Assembly (NCBI RefSeq): GCF_965363235.1
Contig: NC_134839.1
Location: 57,193,560-57,257,559 of the forward strand
DNA: 64,000 nt
Reading direction: 5' to 3'
From: Mytilus galloprovincialis
Taxonomy: Eukaryota > Mollusca > Bivalvia > Mytilida > Mytilidae
Shown: positions 36,501-47,749 of the stretch, in pieces
Layout of the letters: each line of letters opens with the position of its first letter
Numbering within the stretch: position 1 is the stretch's first letter
Program-made: the position numbers and the translations under genes
Notes under the pieces: model-generated
What the model was told of the DNA's origin: nothing
The model's input: only the letters and a program-made list of their open reading frames with translations
Database searches by the model: none

Positions 36501-36619
36501 TCACAGAAGATTACAAGGAGATATTCAAACTCATATGTCATGAACATATTTCGAAATATTTGTCCCCACCTGCCAATTTTAAAACAGATGTTGGCGTCTT
36601 AAAGTATTTAATATGTCGT

Positions 36620-36800
36620 CCCTTTGTGTAATAGGTCCCCTTTGATCAGTAACTATAAAGGAAATTATGATCGGAGAAATTCAAGCTCTGAATAACCTTA
36701 TCAACACGGAATTATTAATTATATATGCAGATTCTGCTGGAAAGTTGCTGCATAGAAATGAGATGTTCACAATTGTGAATGTTATAGCAGTGAATGATAT
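36620..36800 (-). pseudogene. Highly decayed family P reverse transcriptase fragment
   Basis: 'tatgcagattctgctgga', 'agttgctgcatagaaatga' and 'gttcacaattg' align with the coding part of the relics at 37064 and 52858, with many changes and gaps. No frame survives. Confidence 0.5.
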
Positions 36801-37063
36801 AAGTATTAGTTTGTTTAATTGTACTCAATCTGTCGAACAAGTTATATTATTTTAACCCTGAAAATATTAAATCGATTGCAACTTGAAGCATACATTCACG
36901 TTAATTTTAATTTTTATATAAAAACATTAAATTCAACCTCTACCAAGTACATAGTACATTAGGGGTAATATACGTAACAGAGGAAACTAAGCAAACTGAT
37001 ATTGATACATAAATGAACAAAGGACTTCTAGTAGTTACTGGCATGCCAGCTCCAGCCCTGAAT

Positions 37064-37683
37064 TAAAAGAGGGACGAAAGACACCAGAGGGACAGTCAAA
37101 CTCATAAATCGAAAATAAACTGACAACGCCATGGCTAAAATGAAAAAGACAGACAGACAAACAATAGTACACTTGACATAACACAGAAACCTAAAGAATA
37201 AACAACACGAACCCAATTAAAAACTAGGGGTTATCTAAGGTGTTCCAGAAGGGTAAGCAGATCTTGCTTCACATGTAGCACCCGTCATGTTGCTTACGTG
37301 ATAACAAATCCGTTAAATAGTCTAATTCGGTAGTCAAATTCATGACAGGGAAGTGGATTGTAGTTGCGTAAGGAACATATCCGATATAATTTGTAAAACG
37401 GTAAAACGGTTATTCCATAACGGTCAACCAACTCGTGATGGCGTCCGTAAAATTAACGAAGTGATGATTTCAACTTCACCCTTTGGAACTTTTGATTTAA
37501 TAGCTTCCTTATGAGCAACAATCCTCTATCAAGAAAATCATGATAGGAAATGCAAGCACGGGAATATCGTATCAATTGGGAGATATATACACCGTATGCA
37601 GGTGCTGCTGAAATGTTGCTACTTAGAAATGGAAAGTTCACAATTGGAAAGCTGAAATCATCTCTTTTGTCGTAAAGTTTTGT
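37064..37683 (-). pseudogene. Family P reverse transcriptase C-terminus and 3' UTR, relic
   Basis: Minus-strand frame at 37453-37641 gives NFPFLSSNISAAPAYGVYIS, QLIRYSRACISYHDFLDRGL and a Leu/Lys-rich end, then TAA and a tail reading FYGRHHELVDRYG in the same frame. This is the C-terminal region of a reverse transcriptase seen in many invertebrate retroelements. The 3' UTR runs to 'aaaagagggacgaaagac'. All upstream coding sequence is missing. Clade (Penelope-like or another) is not resolved from this piece. Confidence 0.72.
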
Positions 37684-38390
37684 AAACTGATTGAAAAACT
37701 ATGTCTTCGTCGTATGAAAATTGAGCATTCTCCCTCACGTTTTGAGTTCAGTATCATAATAAAATATATGAGAAAAACATAATCCGTATCTTTCAATTGC
37801 AATTGGAAACACATGATTTCAGAATAAATGTGTTTAATCCTAATGCAAAGACCCTATGAGTGAATCAATATTAATTTCAAAATATGCCATAATATTTTAA
37901 ATACCTGATAACTGAATCGTAACTATATTCCTTCGTAATAAGTCTGTCTAAAGGTTTTGAGGTGAATGACGATTTTTTTTTGTGCTTGTATAGAATATTA
38001 TCATAAAAAAATGATGTGAAATACATGAACGTATAAGAAATAAATTTTGAGAGTTTTTCTATGCTGCGTGCAAAGCATTTTCTGGATAAATGGTTTATCA
38101 TGTTTTAACATTCCTGTAAGTCTTATTCAGACTGTTGAGGTAGGTTAAGGAGATGACAATTCGATGACTTTCTGTGCTATTTTCCATATCTTGTCAGTTT
38201 TAGTTGTGAAATTCGTCGAACAAAGCGGAATAACTTAATATATGTTTTTGTTAAAACAGTGTTTGATGTTTACTTCTATGACTGTAGTTCTCTGTGTACC
38301 AGGAATAAAAATAAAACAAAAATAAATGTTGTTGCTTTTATGATATTTAAATTCTGTTTTGAAAAAAACATATTGATAAATATAAGAAAG

Positions 38391-38435
38391 AAGATGCGGT
38401 ATGGTTACCAATAAGACAACTCTCCACAAGAGACC
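38391..38435 (-). repeat. Family A terminal fragment
   Basis: 'aagaagatgcggtatggtta', 'acaactctccacaagagacc': the reverse complement of the end of family A repeats. Only 45 bases. Confidence 0.45.
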
Positions 38436-39215
38436 GAATAAAGCTTGAATAATATCTATGTATGTGTTTTGATACAGAATGCTGTTTTCTCATTTTGGTT
38501 GGAATGCCCACACAATGAATGCTCTTTGCAACGCATTAATTAAGATATACATGAACAATGATGAAGCCAGATGTTGTTTTCGTTGATGGTGTTTAACCTC
38601 CATAGTGGTAGCATGTGTTGCTTGCTTTCAAAAGAAGTAAAATTTGCCTTCGAACGAAGTGAAATTTGTTTTTATATGTATTCCATTTTTGTAGCTATTA
38701 TGTTTTCTGTTTTGTTGGCAAGAATTCCATCCTAGCCACTTTCATTTGAGAACTTATTTTCTATTAAGATGTTGTGATATAAAATAGGTTTTCTTCTTGA
38801 AATTGTCTCCTTTAATATTGTTATTATTTTATCACAATTAATATTTTTACATTTCAGTCACTGATTACAAGTGAACTGAATTTATATTTGAGTATTATAC
38901 ATTTTTTACTTTGCATATGCAGAATGAAATATAAAGGATCAACACAGTTAGCACCCATTACTTCATCGCGTTAAATCTTTTTCAAGGGTACGCAAATATG
39001 AGTAATTCTATAAATAACTTAACAATATAAACGAATAGCAACATTAAACAGATGCAATGCAACTGAAAACAATATAAAGTTGGTTCTTCATAACAAATAA
39101 AATTGCAAAACGTAAAATGTTAGAATACCGCCACTCAATGTAATTTATAATGCAATAAAGTGATTTGTTTTTTTCATTACTTTTTGTACTCATATCTAAT
39201 GAAGGTAAACTGAAG

Positions 39216-39359
39216 GTATGGGTATCTTACCGTGACAGACAATGGCAAACGTAGACAGAGACGTGTTCGATGTGATGGACTGTGGCAATCACAGCCTTTA
39301 GTATTTGAACCAATGTACTGCTACAGCCATTTGAAATTTCTTGCACAACACTCGGTCAG
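39216..39359 (+). CDS. Possible orphan exon with sushi-like Cys/Trp pattern
   Basis: Forty-seven codons lie between an acceptor-like 'aactgaag' with a T-rich stretch upstream and a strong donor CAG/GTAAAA. The product has VRCDGLWQSQP and then EPMYCYSH, which recalls the C-x-G-x-W-x-P-x-C part of complement control modules. An in-frame TGA just upstream means it can only be an exon, not a single-exon gene. No partner exon was found. Chance is quite possible. Confidence 0.22.
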
Positions 39360-39419
39360 GTAAAACCCTGATAGTTGTATAGAGATTTCCCTGGGATGGT
39401 TGAACGCCGTATGTGTGAG

Positions 39420-40175
39420 AACGGTTAGAGCGAGTGAGGTGCTCAGATTGAGTCAATGAGGAGCTCAGATTGAGTTAGTGAGAGGTGAGACTGTGAGGCG
39501 CTGAGAGGTGAGACTGTAAGGTGCTGAGAGGTGAGACTGATTGTGTGAGTGAGGTGAGAGTGTGTAAGTGAGTGGTGAAACTGATTGTGAGGTGACTCAG
39601 GTGAGAGTGTGTAAGTGAGTGGTGAAACTGATTGTGTGAGTGAGGTGAGAGTATGTAAGTGAGTGAGGTGAAAGTATGTATGTGTGAGTGTGTATGGGTG
39701 TGAGGTGAGAATAAGTGTGTGTGTAAGTGAAGTGAGAATGATTGTGTGAGTAAGGTGAAAGTGAGGTGACAGTGAGAGACAAGTGAGAGTACAGGGAGAG
39801 TGAGAGTGCCGGTGAGGTGAGGTGTGATTGAGTGAGGTCAAAGTGTGAGTGAGAGAAGTGAGAATGATAGAGGTGATGGTGAGAGTGCGAAAGTGGTGAG
39901 TGAGAGTGAGTGAGAGTGAGTGATGGAGAAAAAGTTAGGTGAGCGTGTGACACAGTAAGTCTGTGGGAGAGTGGGTGAGTGAGGGGGATAAGGGCTGAGT
40001 GAAGGGGAAAGTGATTGAGTAGGATGAGAGCGAGTGAAAAGAATGCTTTGCGAAAGAGCGGTTAGGTGTGACTGCGGTTGATGGTGAGGGTGTGGATGTG
40101 TAAAAGAGTGAGTGAGAGAAAATTAAAGTGAAAGACAACTTGCGACCCACTGACAGAGTGTGTGATGACATTTAA
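39420..40175. repeat. GAGTGA/GTGAGGTGAGA-rich low-complexity block
   Basis: About 750 bases of purine-rich plus strand built from 'gtgagtgaggtgagagt', 'gtgtaagtgagtggtgaaac' and similar words, with no fixed period. Minus-strand frames give Ser/His/Thr-rich strings and are not genes. It ends about 40 bases before the transposon at 40218. Confidence 0.88.
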
Positions 40176-40217
40176 ATAGTATGAAAGGTTGTGAAAGAGT
40201 ATGAGAGTAAACATACA

Positions 40218-40271
40218 CACAGTGTAGATACTATTCTGTACGCTATCCGAAAGTCGCGATTTTCGAAGCGA
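40218..40271 (+). repeat. Left terminal inverted repeat of the transposon
   Basis: Begins CACAGTG. The only mismatch to the right copy is A at the 33rd base, where the right copy has G (on its own strand). CpG-richer than the surroundings (TCGCGATTTTCGAAGCGA). Confidence 0.92.
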
Positions 40272-43050
40272 GAACTTTTTGAATCACATTTTAAATTTGA
40301 TGGGTATACTGAATTAAACGGTAAGTTGATCATCTGTACATTGCTTAATGATTAATTCAGCCGACATCGATATTCTCAAATGGTTTAGAATTAAATTCCG
40401 CACATTCATTATTCGTATATTTGCCTTAATCAAGAGATTTCCAAGTGCATCACTAAGACAAATCAGTCGGCGAACCTAAAAACAATCTTTTTACCCTCTT
40501 AGTGTACAAATTAACGTAAAAACCTGATTTAATTAACTAAATGAAGTATATTTCAAGTGGTGGTAAAAGTTTCAACCAGATCTTTAAAGCCAGAAATAAG
40601 AAAATTACACTTGTTTGAATTTCTCACTGTACGATCAGTCTCGCTTGTATATTTTAAAACTGTATGGTCAGTCTTTATGTCACTGTATTCTAGTGATGAT
40701 TTCAAAGTTATTTACGATACATTAGAAGGTGGCATTTCTAAATAACACAAATATAATTCAATAAATTCACATCCTGAAAAGTTATGAAACATGTTTTAGC
40801 TTGATAGGGTGTACTCGACTTACCACATTAAGTAAAAGGATGTTTAAATGTTGATAAAATAAGGGGAAGGGTTGATGTATACTAGTATATAAGTTTCAGA
40901 AATGTCCTCCGTTATTCTTAAAATTGTACAAACACACAGATTTAGTTGTTAGATAAAAATGCATGTATTTACACACATTCGAGGCCGTACTGTAGCCTAT
41001 AATTGATCACAGTTCCTTCACTTTGTTTAAGATGTAGAGATGTCTCTTTGACACTCAATTGTACACCACTTTGTCAAGGGGGGGGGGGGGGGTTTAGTGA
41101 TAAAGAAGTCCGTCTTTCCGTTCGTCCGTTGGACCGGTAAAATATGTTTTGCCGGTTTTGTAAGCGCATCTCCTCATAAACCACTTAATATACATTGGGG
41201 GTTCCGGCCATTTTTAAATGGAGAGGGGGTCTAATCCAGGAGAAAAGGCGATTCCAAATATATGTTCCCATACAAATGCATTGATAGTTTAAAAACAGGT
41301 TTCAAACTGCCGGATCCCCTTTTTTTTAATCCGTCACTGATATAACTATTACTTAATCTTATTCGGTTTCCTTATCATAAATGATAATGACTGTATTGTG
41401 CACCGTCTATTTCGAATTTTAGTAAAAATCTTTTATGGGGTTACTTTATATAAGATACGGACTTGAACATTGCATTTTATGGGGGCACCCATCAGGTATT
41501 TCCAACACCTCTTAAACCATTCATTAAAGTTTTCTGAAATTGCTCCATTTTTACTCGATTAATGCATTATGGACCTTCTATTTTTGTAAACTTACCAAAA
41601 TTATATCACATGAATTACCCCCCTACGCAAAGCTGTCTTTATCCATTTTTTGTTATTTTAAAAGAGACAAGCTTAATTTATGTTATCATCAATTGGTCAA
41701 CGGCGGACGGTGTAAATAATCTTTAAAAATGTAATAGCTAAACAGATAACTGTAACGATACACTATTACAAAGTCCACAAGCGAATCATGTATTACTTTT
41801 TAGGCATTTGATTTTAAATAAGACTGATGAACCAAAAATACATTTAATTTGCAGTCTAAAAAATTCATCAGAAATATATTTGTATTGTCTGATGAAAGTA
41901 ATTACACGTTATAGTTCCCTGGAGGATAGTTCATAATATCACAAACACACGTATATACCTTCAAATTGTTGTTGTTTTTTCTTCAAAATCACGACTGGTC
42001 ATACAGTCAAAAAATCTGAAATCGCTTCTAGAATACAGTCAGTTCTAGACTGATCGTACAGTAATTTATTTTGGGATCCTCAAGGAAAACATATTTTTTA
42101 TGGGAAATACGAATATTCTACTTAAATACGAAAAGAATATTGAAACAGTATATATTTAACTGTAAACTGATGCAAATATTTGCAATTAAAGATTATTTGC
42201 TTTGTACTACGAGAGCAAAATTGTCCATCGATTTCACTTTTTTCTACCAAGTTGATGTGATGCACACGTATATTTTATATTCTAATGCATGTTTTTGTTA
42301 CAGTTACTCATATTTATGATGCTATATGGGTCATTTTCAAAAAATGTAGATATTTTGTAATGGTGTTTTTCAAAAAAAAAATTACTCATATCGTTTTTAA
42401 TTTTATTTTGTTTCAACACAGAACTATTCAACTGTATCATAAAATAACAGAGCATTACTTTTGAATGCACAAAATGTCAAAAATTAAAAAAATGTACCTC
42501 TTGCTGTCTGCAAGTGTCACTTGTGTTACCATAACAACTTATTTGAAAAAAAAAATACTTTATTATTTAAAACCATCTTTGTAAACGTTCTAAAAGGATT
42601 ATTAGTTGAAAATTACTCGAATGTTATATATTTTATATAATTTTAAAGATTTTTTAATATTATTTTTCTAAATTCAAAGTCAGTCACAGAAAAAGCTAAT
42701 TTTAAGTAATAAACTTTGGTAATTTATGTGAAAACAAGTTGAATAAAAATATTCGTTCTCTCTCGAATGAAATGAACTGGCAATGCATTGTCCAAAAGCG
42801 AAACAATTATTAATTTAATTCAGAGGTTCATCTTTAGCATGCATTTTTCTATCAGTAACGCAAGTGACAATTTGGTAACACAAAAAGGAAAAAAGTAACA
42901 CTAGTGACATTCATACAAAATAACAACATATTTGATACAGTAAAAAAAACTATCAATGTTTCTGAAATATCTAATATGACATTCTTTGTTGTTCATTCAT
43001 ATCTTAAACCTATATTGATCTAGACACACATTTGAGGTCTATCAGTTAAG

Positions 43051-45951
43051 TCACATTTTGATCATTTCAAGGGCTTGTTTCCAAAGACTGACATCAACGA
43101 TGTACTTTTGTCCAACAAGTTTGGGTTCTGGAATTGTTCCCAAAACGTTCTCCATGTCGTACCAACATTCGTCTCTTACTGCAAGAGGCCAATAAAAGGA
43201 TGGATTGTCTAGGTTTCCTATTCTGTGCATACAACTTACAAACACCTCGGTTTCATCGCAATCTGTGACGATTCCAGGGTACGGTTTTTTGTCATAAGCC
43301 ACTAGTACATACTGTCCAAGTAAATCTTGAGGACTTAGATCTGAGACATTGAGATAGTTGTGTCTACTCCCGCCTGGATTATCGCCATTGTCAGTGTGTT
43401 CTTTTATATTAACATCTTCGAATTCGTTACCACTATTGAGTTCACCTCTTCTGTCGGAAGAAATGCCGTCACCTGCCACCGACTCATCACTGATGCCTGT
43501 ACTATTTTCATTGTCGTCGTTCTGTCCAGTTTGTTCCATTGGTGGTAAAACAATGAAATGATTGGGTACCCAATTGTTCCTTCTCATGTCGTTTCTCGTT
43601 GTAGTCCACATTATAAAACTTGTTTCTTTGCTTTTTATTTCTCTAGGTTTTATCATGCGATGAAGGTCTCTTCTGACGTTAGGGTTACCAAGGTTTGGAT
43701 ATACCGAATATATGTGACGACATAGCACACTAGCTAGGGCAAATACTTGCCAAATACCCATATAAGATTTATTCTTGCAAATTTTCAGGACCTCTCTCTC
43801 ATATAACCTTTCGATTTCTCCATTTGACAATACTTCATTTGCATATTCATCCGAGTAAAACGCAAAAGTTTTCGCAAGAGAATTATTCTTTTCCCGAAAT
43901 CCCCTTTCCAAGAAGCCTTGATTCAAGTATGCATCCTTGAAAATACAGGATTCGAGAATAATTCGGACTCTAATTTCCTCACTCATACCTTCCTTTCCAG
44001 AGACAAGTATACTACCCGAGTATGGTAAACAATTACCATCTGCACTGACTTTGACAGGATGAAGCGTTACATCAAGTGGTATGTCAGATGGCAGAATTGA
44101 ATGTGTTCTTTCATAAATTGCGATCCCAGTATTTGTGATATTTGGCGAGTAATTATAGTCTATTCTGTAACCCTTCTCATCTATGATTCGATAGATATTT
44201 TCGCATTTTTCTAGTATTTCCTCGTATGTCTGACATTGTCCAAGTTCGGTTAATGTGCGTGCGAAATAATACTTCCTTTTAGCTACTGTCCTATCTTCAG
44301 GTACCTGTATTTCTGGTGATTGTAGTGACCGGTGTCCTTCTTTATCATTGCACGCTCCTTGGTGTTCTGTTTCTGGTTGTTCACTTTTTTTTCGTTTTTC
44401 TGTTGTTTTAGCTTTTCTGTTGATCAGGGAATGCACTTTCATATCGTGTCCTGCATGAAATGAGCCTTTGACGCAAGTGCAGCTCACATCTCTGTACAGT
44501 ATATTTCCATATCCAGAGTACCATTTTTGGTGGAGTTTTAACGTTCCTGGAACGGTTTTGAGGGTTTCCTTTGATAAAATTATTGCCTTTTTGTCTATTT
44601 CTTGCTGTCCTACTTCATACACAAATACGGCAGAATCCTGGAAGTTCTTTACTAAAGACTTGGCACTCATTATATCTTTCCCATGAAGCACCAGGTCATT
44701 TGCTCGTCTTTTCAGAGCTCCACCTACACCGTCTGGCACTCCTTTTCCGTGTCCACTTTCATGGAAGTTCCATTCTCCAGATAAATTTCTGACTGTCATT
44801 TCGTGCGTAAAAAGTAAGAAATTGCCCTTCTGCTTGTATTGCGTTGACGGACCATCGCTAGAAAAGTGCACAGTGTCAACATCCTTGTTGGCTTGTAGAA
44901 GTTTATCCAAAATGGGGTCCATAAATGCCCAAACTGAGCAAGGATTGTGATCTAGACTATCTGACACTGCGCAAAATGTTTGTGAACTTAATGCAGTGTA
45001 AAAGACTCCAGTGTGAAGTGTTAATTGCTTTTTCGATGCCCCAAAATGCATGCTTTGTATTTTATTTGCTAATTTGCATTGAAAATTTTCAGCAAAATCG
45101 ACGTGAACGAGTGCTTCGTTTGGCTTTAAATTTTCTTTGATATTTCTGTAATGTTTCATCTGATTTGCTATGTTGAATGCGTGTATTTTTAACCTTTGCA
45201 TCTCTGTAGAAAAGGTATCCATCAACACATGAATGCTATCTGTGACTGTTTCCTTGACGGTCAAAGTGATTTCTTTCTCGTCACCTTTAATATTTCTTTT
45301 CTCCTTCTTTGTTTTCCATTGCAGCCAGGATGTTTCCTCATTATTGTCTCCCTGATCGTTTGTAATGATATTTATTTCTTTGCATTTCTCTCATTTTCCT
45401 TACATGCAATCCAAATCTTTTATGTCACAACTGAAAGTTTTTATCAGATCAGAAAGAGATTTCGACTCGACATGCTGTAATTTGAATAGTGAGTCTACTA
45501 GAAACTGCATGTTCTCGTGTTTCTTACAACCACAGGTGTCCCTATCAGATTCTTTTGGGGGTTGAACCAAGAATGGTCTAAGTCGACTAAATGTTGTGTA
45601 GCTTAGAGTTATGTTTGTATTTTCAATCAAAAACTTCTCGTGTAACTTTTCTACAGTGTCATTTAATATTCTCCTTTGTTTTTTCACACCATTTTTAGTC
45701 ACAGTGTCCTTCATACTAGGTGTTATCTTGCTGTTGTCGTCTCTTTCATAGAATTCAAAAATTTTCGGTTTGAGTCTGTATGACAAGGACCCTTTCTTAA
45801 AACGAGTTGTACCTGCTTTCATTTTAAGCTCTTCTCTTGCTTTGTCTATTAACTTATATTTCTTAAGCAGTCTTCCCTGTGTCAACTCTGCTAGATACTT
45901 CTGTTGTTGTCTTTTAGCTCGACCATATTTTGTCTTCAGTTCATCACTCAA
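43051..45951 (-). pseudogene. DDE-like transposase with OTU-like and C-terminal domain, two nonsense codons
   Basis: One frame of about 966 codons. Parts in order: a basic N-terminal part with FYERDDNSKITPSMKDTVTK and TLSYTTFSRLRPFLV, then CGCKKHEN; a transposase core with HVDFAENF (Asp codon 45097-45099), HFSSDGPSTQYK (Asp 44854-44856) and NFHESGHGKGVPDGVGG (Glu 44758-44760), a D-D-E triad by pattern; SCTC; an OTU-like peptidase part with ADGNCLP (Cys 44029-44031) and PNHFIVLP (His 43558-43560); and a C-terminal part GQYVLVAYDKKPYPGIV to FYWPLAV. TAA (45400-45402) and TGA (45391-45393) lie four codons apart inside a Cys-rich piece. No in-frame ATG exists at the start; the frame opens after stops, so a short upstream exon or decay is likely. 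The combination resembles uncharacterised transposases common in aquatic invertebrates. No intron that would remove both stops in frame was found. Confidence 0.82.
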
Positions 45952-46231
45952 CGAAAGTTGTTATCACATAGAATTGTAGATAAGCGATATTTTCTGTTTA
46001 GATATTAATTCTTACATTTTATTGTTGAATTACGAAAAGAAAAAACATGATTTTTTAAAAACATTTGTCCAGAAAACAACTGCATATGTTACTTACACAA
46101 ATATCTACATTTTTTGAAAATGACCAATATATACCTTGAAGATGTTCAAAGCACTTTGTAGATATAGGAGTAAACAAATGATGAGAAAAGTTACCGTAGG
46201 CAAAACCGTCCTGTTAGCCAGTTGGAAATCA

Positions 46232-46285
46232 TCGCTTCGAAAATCGCGACTTCCGGATAGCGTACAGAATAGTATCTACACTGTG
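46232..46285 (-). repeat. Right terminal inverted repeat of the transposon
   Basis: Read on the minus strand it begins CACAGTGTAGATACTATTCT and ends GAAGCGA. Followed on the plus strand by the ATACA target duplication. Confidence 0.92.
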
Positions 46286-46373
46286 ATACACTGAACGAAT
46301 ACAAATGATCTATAAAATAAAGTGTGAATAAATAAAGGCAACAGTAGTTTTGCGGTAGACATGTAAAATAATT

Positions 46374-46377
<4 letters not shown>

Positions 46378-46403
<26 letters not shown>
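46378..46403. repeat. (AT)n microsatellite
   Basis: About 13 AT repeats in intergenic DNA. Confidence 0.9.
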
Positions 46404-46408
<5 letters not shown>

Positions 46409-46586
46409 CTATGTTTATCCATTAAAAAGTGATAGACGCTTTATGTGTTTTCAAGTAAATCACATGTTGGTTCCCATTCAAAATGTAAGGAAAAAGAGTT
46501 GATATTAAGGAGACTCATTATACTATTTATAATTATAAATGTATCAAGAGATAACTGTAAACTTGACCCATTGACGGTAGCAAGGA

Positions 46587-46844
46587 AGCTACCATTTGAT
46601 TTTTATGGGGGGGGGGGGGGCTAGGATGAAAAATTTTGTCCTGCATTTTTTTTTAGTTGTAATCTCTGTCCTGCCTTTTTTTTTAATTAGTTTATCCTGA
46701 CTTTTTTTACCTAAATTGTCATCCTGCCTTTTTTTTTTTTTGCAAAGTGTCTCATCCTGCCTTTTTTTTTACTCAAAACTCCTGTCCTGCCTATTTTTTT
46801 CAAATTTAATCCTAGCCTCCCCCTCATAAAATCAAATGGTAGCT
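46587..46844. mobile_element. 258-bp MITE with about 35-bp TIRs and internal T-rich tandem
   Basis: Left end 'agctaccatttgatttttat', a G run and 'ctaggat'; right end is its inverse, 'aatcctagcctccccctc' and 'ataaaatcaaatggtagct'. Inside are about six imperfect units of 'tcctgccttttttttt' with 15-25 base spacers. No target duplication was recognised. Confidence 0.78.
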
Positions 46845-47749
46845 CCCCAAAAGGATGAAATTATCGAATTTCAGAGAGCATATGGAGTTTTTGTTTACAG
46901 AGACTGGAAATTTAGATACGACCTGTGTAACTTATCGGTCCTTTAAATAAACATATCTTCAAAGGGTACCAATTCATAATTTTGTTTTTATTAATATTTT
47001 AAAATCAAACTAAATATCATTTGTTTAAACATATGCAAATTCATTGCTATACAATCTGTCGATACTTTACCTTGGCATTGGTAAAGGTCATGTTTTTCTG
47101 ACTGTTAATGACGTATTTACACTAAATTCATTGGATGTTTATTAATTGAAATTGTGGTCTAAGATGCAAGGTTTTTATTATTAGTTGATATTGGATTGCC
47201 TGTCAGTAACCGAGAGTATTCTCATATGTGTACGTAGTGTTATTTTGTTGTGGTGATGTATAAGTACCTAGCCACAGTTCTACGTGTTTATTAGATGTGT
47301 TCTGCTTTGTATCGATCTGTTGAATATATCTCTTTTCAAGGATGCACTTAGGTGAGGTTTTGGAATTTGTGTCAAATGTTCGGACTCTTTGGTGTTTTTC
47401 CATACAATACAATGTAAAATATTTTGCCCCATAACACCCATTTATTTTTCCATATAAGACTAAATGGCTCATGAAAGGTCATTTACCAAAATTTTAGAAG
47501 ATTCTTGATTTTCTTTCTTTTGTTTTGAGACCCAAATAATAGTAATGCAAATATAAGGTAAAAGTCCGAGTCAGCCTTTTCCCGCCATATTTTAAATCGC
47601 AAATATCTCGAAAAGGAGGTCCATGACCTATCAATATTTTTAGCTTATCTTTATCCTTAATTGATGCTCTACCAGCTTATAGTATGAATTTTAATTTCTT
47701 AATTTATTATTTTTTACCTAACCTTAACTGTTAAATATAAAGTTTTTTT

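Larger units (their letters stand above)
34227..39215. other. Intergenic DNA 5' of the SLC5 gene
   Basis: Promoter and 5' UTR of the SLC5 gene must start here, but no TATA box or initiator stands out. The stretch contains a hairpin element, a small 39-base tandem repeat, and two relics of the family P reverse transcriptase (listed). Frames at 37877-38101 and 38235-38429 on the minus strand have no recognisable product. Confidence 0.5.
40218..46285 (-). mobile_element. 6.07-kb DNA transposon, 54-bp TIRs, 5-bp TSD, OTU-containing transposase
   Basis: Left end 40218-40271 and right end 46232-46285 are inverted copies identical at 53 of 54 bases, starting CACAGTGTAGATACTATTCT. Both flanks carry ATACA (40213-40217 and 46286-46290), the target duplication. 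The single large gene is on the minus strand near the right end. The left 2.8 kb has no long frame; it includes a poly(G) run near 41080. High TIR identity suggests recent movement, whereas the transposase carries two nonsense codons, so this copy is probably mobilised only in trans if at all. Superfamily is not assigned from the protein; CAC ends with 5-base duplications are known from Transib and RAG-type elements. Confidence 0.9.

Noticed and set aside
39443-40171. Ser/His/Thr-rich minus-strand frames of 118-132 codons
   Set aside because: They follow a low-complexity GAGTGA block in several overlapping frames at once.
43051-45264. Transposase start at 45264
   Set aside because: The codon there is TTG inside an open frame that continues upstream to a TGA at 45391; it is not a true start.
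40218-46285. Naming the transposon Transib or RAG-like
   Set aside because: Only the CAC ends and 5-base duplication agree. The protein motifs around the three acidic residues are not those of RAG1 or Transib, and no nonamer is present.
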